In this document: piece after piece, positions 39,148 through 42,719 of the stretch | How positions within the stretch are numbered: position 1 is the first letter of the stretch | Layout of the letters: every line of letters starts with the position of its first letter | Origin: CAZYVU01 sp964651435 | Lineage (GTDB): Bacteria > Desulfobacterota > Syntrophorhabdia > Syntrophorhabdales > CAYQXL01 | NCBI GenBank assembly: GCA_964651435.1 | Contig: CAZYVU010000024.1 | Location: forward strand, 1 to 42,719 | Length of the DNA stretch: 42,719 bases | Direction: 5' to 3' | Position numbers and translations under genes: made by a program | Notes under the pieces: generated by a model | What the model was told of the DNA's origin: nothing | The model's input: only the letters and a program-made list of their open reading frames with translations | Databases searched by the model: none

Positions 39148-40128
39148 TACCTGAATGCGTACGTCGGCAGGCATACCCGGCTTGAGATCGCCTTCCTCGT
39201 TTTTCACCCGCACCTTCACGGCAAAAACAAGCTTAACGCGCTCCTCGTCAGTCTGCACCATCTTAGGCGTGAACTCCGCCTCCGACGCGATAAAGGTAAC
39301 AATCCCCTCGTAGGACTTCTTCGGGTAGGAATCGACGGAAACAGCCGCCTTTTGCCCGAGCTTCACAAGTCCGATCTTATCTTCCCGCACGTAGACCTTA
39401 ATCCAGGGGCTGGCGATATCGCCCACCGTAAAGGCGGCGGCACCCGCCGCGACGGTCTCGCCGAGCTCCACGTTTTTCCTAAGGATCACGCCTGAAAAGG
39501 GTGCGTACAGACGCGTATCCTTCAGCCTCTCTTCGGACACGGCAAGGGCGGCCCTCGTCTGCTCCACCCGGTGCTCGGCCATTCGTATATCCTCTTTCCG
39601 CGGCCCTTCGTTTACGAGGCTCAAGCCCTCGGAAGCGGCCGCCTTCTGAGCCTTCCGGCTTTCGTAAGCGCTCTTGGCGAGGTCAAACTGGGAGGAAGAG
39701 ATGGCGCCGTTCTCGTGCAGGATCCGGGCCCGCTCGAAATCCTTCTGCGCCCGCACCAGCTCTGCATCAACGGCCGAAACGTTTGCCCGGGCCTGCTCTT
39801 TCTCCTGCGCGCGGGAACCGGCCCGCAGTTCCGCCAGCCCTGTGGCCGCCTCCGCGACAAGGGCCCTCTGCTGGGCAACGAGGTTTTCCATCTCCACACT
39901 GTCGAGACGTGCGAGGAGGTCGCCCTCTTTGACCTTCGATCCCTCATCGACCAGAAGCTCCACGATGCGCCCCGGCAGCTTGAATCCCACGTTTGCTTCC
40001 GTGGCCTCCACGTTACCGGATAGCTTCATCGCGCCGTTGTTACCTTTTTGCTTCACCACAACCACGATCGCCACGACGATCGCCATTGCGATGGCAACCG
40101 CGATAAGAAGCATCTTCTTCTTTTTCAT
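39139..40128 (-). CDS. HlyD/YbhG-family membrane fusion protein
   Basis: The protein has 329 residues. Residues 6-26 form an N-terminal membrane anchor (LLIAVAIAMAIVVAIVVVV), followed by the first lipoyl half (LSGNVEATEANVGFKLPGRI and VDEGSKVKEGDLLARLD). A long coiled-coil hairpin covers about 83-200. The second lipoyl half is LKDTRLYAPFSGVILRKNVE, and then a beta-barrel domain. It would link the inner-membrane ABC exporter to the TolC-type channel encoded next door. The coding end runs into heptad repeats; the last residues (VRIQVRP) still fit the family. Confidence 0.93.
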   Translation of the reverse strand: MKKKKMLLIAVAIAMAIVVAIVVVVKQKGNNGAMKLSGNVEATEANVGFKLPGRIVELLVDEGSKVKEGDLLARLDSVEMENLVAQQRALVAEAATGLAELRAGSRAQEKEQARANVSAVDAELVRAQKDFERARILHENGAISSSQFDLAKSAYESRKAQKAAASEGLSLVNEGPRKEDIRMAEHRVEQTRAALAVSEERLKDTRLYAPFSGVILRKNVELGETVAAGAAAFTVGDIASPWIKVYVREDKIGLVKLGQKAAVSVDSYPKKSYEGIVTFIASEAEFTPKMVQTDEERVKLVFAVKVRVKNEEGDLKPGMPADVRIQVRP

Positions 40129-40154
40129 CTATCGGCACCTCGTTCCGCTACACT

Positions 40155-40330
40155 TCACGACCGCCTCGCTTGATGAGCGGCCTTCGGCCTTGACGACCAC
40201 AGGGCAAACCAACAACCCTGCTTGACGAGCGGCCACTTCGTGACCTTGAGGCCCTATACGTACAGTGAAACGTCCATAGAGGCTGCAACGCGGCCGTTCC
40301 TCAAACGAAGCGCTCTTCAAGGGTCAGCGC
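40155..40330. repeat. REP-like palindrome cluster upstream of HlyD gene
   Basis: GCTTGATGAGCGGCCTTCGG and CTTGACGAGCGGCCACTTCG occur as variant copies, followed by AGAGGCTGCAACGCGGCCGT and CTCAAACGAAGCGCTC. The last pieces also occur at 36991-37015 and, in variant form, at 16228-16266. There is no gene in 40129-40556. Confidence 0.65.
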
Positions 40331-40513
40331 TCCTTTTCTCTCCGTTTCGCCCATTCTCNNNNNNNNNNNNNNNNNNNNNNNNNNNNNNNNNNNNNNNNNN
40401 NNNNNNNNNNNNNNNNNNNNNNNNNNNNNNNNNNNNNNNNNNNNNNNNNNNNNNNNNNAACGAAGCGCTCTTCAAGGGTCAGCGCTCCTTTTCTCTCCGT
40501 TTCGCCCATTCTC
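40304..40513. other. 100-N scaffold gap flanked by a 55-bp exact duplicate
   Basis: 40304-40358 is identical to 40459-40513 (55 bp), separated by exactly 100 N (40359-40458). A duplicate of one odd-numbered length exactly at both contig ends is what unmerged k-mer overlap produces. The gap may therefore be artificial and about 155 bp of this window may not exist in the genome. Confidence 0.9.
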
Positions 40514-40534
40514 GCCATCTCCGACTCCCTCTTC

Positions 40535-40562
40535 ACTCCGAACTCCCAACTCCGAACTATTC
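40535..40562. repeat. heptad tract overlapping a stop codon
   Basis: ACTCCGA, ACTCCCA, ACTCCGA, ACTATTC. The TAG stop of the TolC-type gene (40557-40559) is in the last unit. Confidence 0.8.
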
Positions 40563-41915
40563 AGCCCCCGTCACCTTCTTAAGGTACGCCAGGGCGACCT
40601 CCCGGTCGTAGAGGGCTTGCATGAAATCTGTTTCCGCCCTGAGCAGTACCGTCTGGGCATCAATGACGTCCGTCGTCGTCCCGGCGCCCGCCCCATACTT
40701 GAGGCGCTCGACTCTCAGGTTCTCTCTGGCGCTCTTGATCGCCTTTTCCGTCACGCCGATTCTTGCTTTGGCTGTTTCCACGTTCAGAACACCGTCCGTC
40801 ACTTCCCGGTTAATGGCGAGGCGGACCGCGCGCTCCTCCTCCTGGGCTTTGGCAAGCTCCGCCTTCTCCTTGTCAACCTCCGCCTTAATGAGTCCGCCGT
40901 CAAAGACGGGCATCACCAGCTTTACGCCCAGATTCCAGTGCTCATAGTAGTTGAGTGTCGGCCCGGCCCTTCCGCCATAGTCACCGGCAACAAAGATGTC
41001 GGGAAGCCATCGACCCTGGGCCATTCTGACCCGCTCCTCGAACATCTTTTTCTTCTTCTGGACGGCCCGGTAGTCGGGCCTTTGCTCAAACGCCCTTTCG
41101 AGCTGCTCCTTGAGCGTTCCGGTCGCGGAGGCGGTGGACCGTCCTTCCTCAATCCGAATCTCCGCCCCCGCTTCCTCCATGCCAAGGAGCATCCGGAACA
41201 CCTGAAAGGCGCTGTCAAGATTGCTCCTGACCACAAGCCTCCGTTCAACGGCGTGGGCCAATTCAACATCCGTTTTGAGAAGATCGAGCTGGGGCGACGT
41301 TCCCGCGCTGAGGTGCGTCTCCACAACGGATTTGTGGGCTTCCAACTGTCGAACCGTCTGTTCAGTGGCCTCCAGCAACTTCTGCAGTTGAAGGATCTTG
41401 TAGAACACGCTCGTTACGTTATAGATGAGGTCTTGCTTGGTGAGGCTGAAATTGTCCGTAGCCATGGCCTTGCGGAACTCAGCGACGCGGACGCCTCGCA
41501 TCAACTGTCCGCCTTTGAACAGGGGGAGCCGGAAGGCAACGCCCGTATCGTAGATTGACCGCTCGAAATCAGGGATCTCCACGGCAGAGCTCAAAGGCCA
41601 CGTTATAACGAGGGGGATGAGGGGCTGCGGATAACGGTACCTGGTTGCACTGCTTCCGAAATCGACTCGCGGCATCCGCTGGGCCTGGGCGGCCGATATC
41701 GTGTGGTCCTCCGATTCGATATCCTTTTCGGCCATTTTGAGCCGGGGATTGTTCTTTACCGCATAGTCGATGGCGGCCGGCAAGGTCATCACGGTCATGG
41801 TGCCTGCGCTGCCTTCGCCCGCTGCAACGGCCGGCTGTTCCGGAACACCGGCCCCCCGTACCTCTCCCCAAACCAGAGAGAGGCAGACCAAAACAACTGC
41901 TGCAATCCATTTCAT
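40557..41915 (-). CDS. TolC-family outer membrane efflux protein
   Basis: The protein has 452 residues from ATG 41915, chosen because AAGAGG lies 7 nt upstream and the ATG overlaps the tetR stop (ATGA). The signal peptide is about 1-21 (KWIAAVVLVCLSLVWGEVRG). Two tandem coiled-coil repeats follow: LPAAIDYAVKNNPRLKMAEK opens the first, and EQLERAFEQRPDYRAVQKKK the second, each with the typical long amphipathic helices. It forms the trimeric outer-membrane duct for the HlyD and ABC components of the same operon. This establishes a diderm envelope for the organism. Confidence 0.93.
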   Translation of the reverse strand: MKWIAAVVLVCLSLVWGEVRGAGVPEQPAVAAGEGSAGTMTVMTLPAAIDYAVKNNPRLKMAEKDIESEDHTISAAQAQRMPRVDFGSSATRYRYPQPLIPLVITWPLSSAVEIPDFERSIYDTGVAFRLPLFKGGQLMRGVRVAEFRKAMATDNFSLTKQDLIYNVTSVFYKILQLQKLLEATEQTVRQLEAHKSVVETHLSAGTSPQLDLLKTDVELAHAVERRLVVRSNLDSAFQVFRMLLGMEEAGAEIRIEEGRSTASATGTLKEQLERAFEQRPDYRAVQKKKKMFEERVRMAQGRWLPDIFVAGDYGGRAGPTLNYYEHWNLGVKLVMPVFDGGLIKAEVDKEKAELAKAQEEERAVRLAINREVTDGVLNVETAKARIGVTEKAIKSARENLRVERLKYGAGAGTTTDVIDAQTVLLRAETDFMQALYDREVALAYLKKVTGAE

Positions 41916-42592
41916 GCACACACCTCTTGCCCACCTCCGGCAATTTCTCTGATGCCTTTTACCGAAAACCGCCAGATGTGCAGGGCGATCTGCTCGACCT
42001 CATGGGGCTCAAATCCCTTAATGGCAAAAAGCCTGTCCAAAATGGGCCGCGCATAGAGGAAGAAGAGGCTTTGGCTGATAACGCTCATGCAGCAGAGGCG
42101 AATGATGTCTTCTCCTGGGTTTCGCTTGAAAAATGCCCCGACAATGGACGCAAGGGCCAAATAGGTGGGCCGTATGATTTCGCCGACAAGCCCATCGAGG
42201 GCCGCCGACGGCTCTATGTACTCTCTGGCCACCAGGCGGCCGAACCACGAGGCCCTCCCCTCGTCGAGCACCCGAAAAGCGAATACCCTGATAAAATCCC
42301 TGAGGGCCTCGTCGGGCCTACCCACGAATGCGGCGTCCGTATCGAAGGGATGCTTCTCGAAGGCAACCCCCCGGAAGTGATCGAGGGTGGCCTTGTACAG
42401 CCCTGCCTTGTCGCCGAAATAGTAGTTCACGGCCGCCACGTTGACCCTCGCCTTCCGGCAGATATCCCGCACCGTGGCCCTGCGGAACCCATCCCGCACA
42501 AACGTCTCTCCGGCTGCGTCAAGAATGCGGCGAACGGGATTGCCCTCTCCGGAGTTTTCCACACCCTTCTCTTTTCGATCAACAAAACTCAT
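41912..42592 (-). CDS. TetR/AcrR-family regulator (CecR-like, DUF1956 C-terminus)
   Basis: The protein has 226 residues. The helix-turn-helix lies at about 37-63: RRATVRDICRKARVNVAAVN, then YYFGDKAGLYKATLDHF. The C-terminal ligand domain (SWFGRLVAREYIEPS, then CMSVISQSLFFLYARPI) resembles CecR/YbiH, the regulator of ybhGFSR in enterobacteria, which matches the downstream genes. First gene of the operon and presumably autorepressing through repeated TGTTTTAA sites that overlap its own start (42592-42625). No Shine-Dalgarno is visible. Inducer unknown. Confidence 0.92.
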   Translation of the reverse strand: MSFVDRKEKGVENSGEGNPVRRILDAAGETFVRDGFRRATVRDICRKARVNVAAVNYYFGDKAGLYKATLDHFRGVAFEKHPFDTDAAFVGRPDEALRDFIRVFAFRVLDEGRASWFGRLVAREYIEPSAALDGLVGEIIRPTYLALASIVGAFFKRNPGEDIIRLCCMSVISQSLFFLYARPILDRLFAIKGFEPHEVEQIALHIWRFSVKGIREIAGGGQEVCA

Positions 42593-42633
42593 GTTTTAAC
42601 TATATGTTTAAAACAGATGTTTTATTTTGTCAA
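42591..42633 (-). promoter_or_regulatory. tetR promoter and probable operator
   Basis: An inverted repeat TGTTTTAA (42592-42599) / TTAAAACA (42608-42615) covers the start region. On the plus strand ATGTTT recurs at 42591, 42604 and 42617, a 13-bp direct spacing. The minus-strand -35 box is TTGACA (42633-42628); the -10 box is less clear (TAAACA with 17 bp, or TATAGT further down). Binding here would block the promoter. 42634-42719 shows no gene. Confidence 0.6.
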
Positions 42634-42719
42634 GAGCAATTCTCAACAGTCCGATAAGGTATCGCTCGTCACTCAAGGCTGAAGCCCTCGTGCCTGAAAA
42701 GCTTGAGGCAGGCGTCGAC

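Overview
The window reads as a draft-genome scaffold (two 100-N gaps) of a GC-rich Gram-negative bacterium. It has a TolC-type outer-membrane efflux protein, periplasmic secreted proteins, a bifunctional Rel/Spo enzyme, a zinc-ribbon L28 protein, the L-aspartate oxidase route to NAD, and UbiD/UbiX/UbiA quinone or aromatic-acid enzymes without any cytochrome or oxygenase gene. This fits an anaerobic Desulfobacterota-like lineage (former Deltaproteobacteria, for example Syntrophorhabdus relatives). That placement is inference; there is no rRNA in the window.

Layout. 1-422: trailer end of a type I-C-like CRISPR array, with cas genes presumably off the left edge. 646-4766: a four-helix-bundle protein, a GT-C membrane glycosyltransferase and a metallo-beta-lactamase protein with a long unassigned C-terminal half, ending in a large palindrome. 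4837-5406 (minus): a lone CBM48 glycan-binding protein preceded by what looks like a Trp-type attenuator (leader peptide, antiterminator, tandem terminators). 5511-9000: promoter and nadC-nadA-nadB operon. 9071-12504: thiamine-binding protein, DUF5661 secreted protein, FAH-family hydrolase, tRNA-binding protein, Na/Pi cotransporter. 12573-18006: rel/spoT, rpmB, DUF3617 protein, plsY, adenine deaminase. 18074-20088: MFS permease and a PNPOx-fold protein. 24806-20150 (minus): ubiD-ubiA-ABC importer operon. It is divergent from 24942-26673, which holds an LpdD-like flavin chaperone, ubiX and nudC. 27000-33204: MDR dehydrogenase, a large papain-like protease with FnIII repeats, a PNPOx protein and a DUF523/DUF1722 protein. 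34530-33397: CAP-domain membrane protein. 42592-34601 (minus): a TetR-controlled YbhGFSR-like export operon (TetR, TolC, HlyD, two ATPases, two ABC-2 permeases).

The most interesting layer lies between and inside genes. (1) Degenerate repeats with a strict 7-bp period occur at about ten loci (units such as ACTCAAA, AGTTCGG, TTGAACT, GTGACTG, ATCACGA). They are mostly intergenic and often touch stop codons, but one inserts in frame into a dehydrogenase and another lies inside the four-helix-bundle gene. (2) At least six start codons lie only 6-9 nt downstream of a good -10 hexamer with no Shine-Dalgarno sequence, which suggests frequent leaderless transcripts. (3) The orphan Trp-type attenuator sits next to a gene unrelated to tryptophan. 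(4) There are several families of short palindromic or MITE-like repeats.

Everything here was read by eye from sequence. Family names rest on remembered motifs, not database searches.
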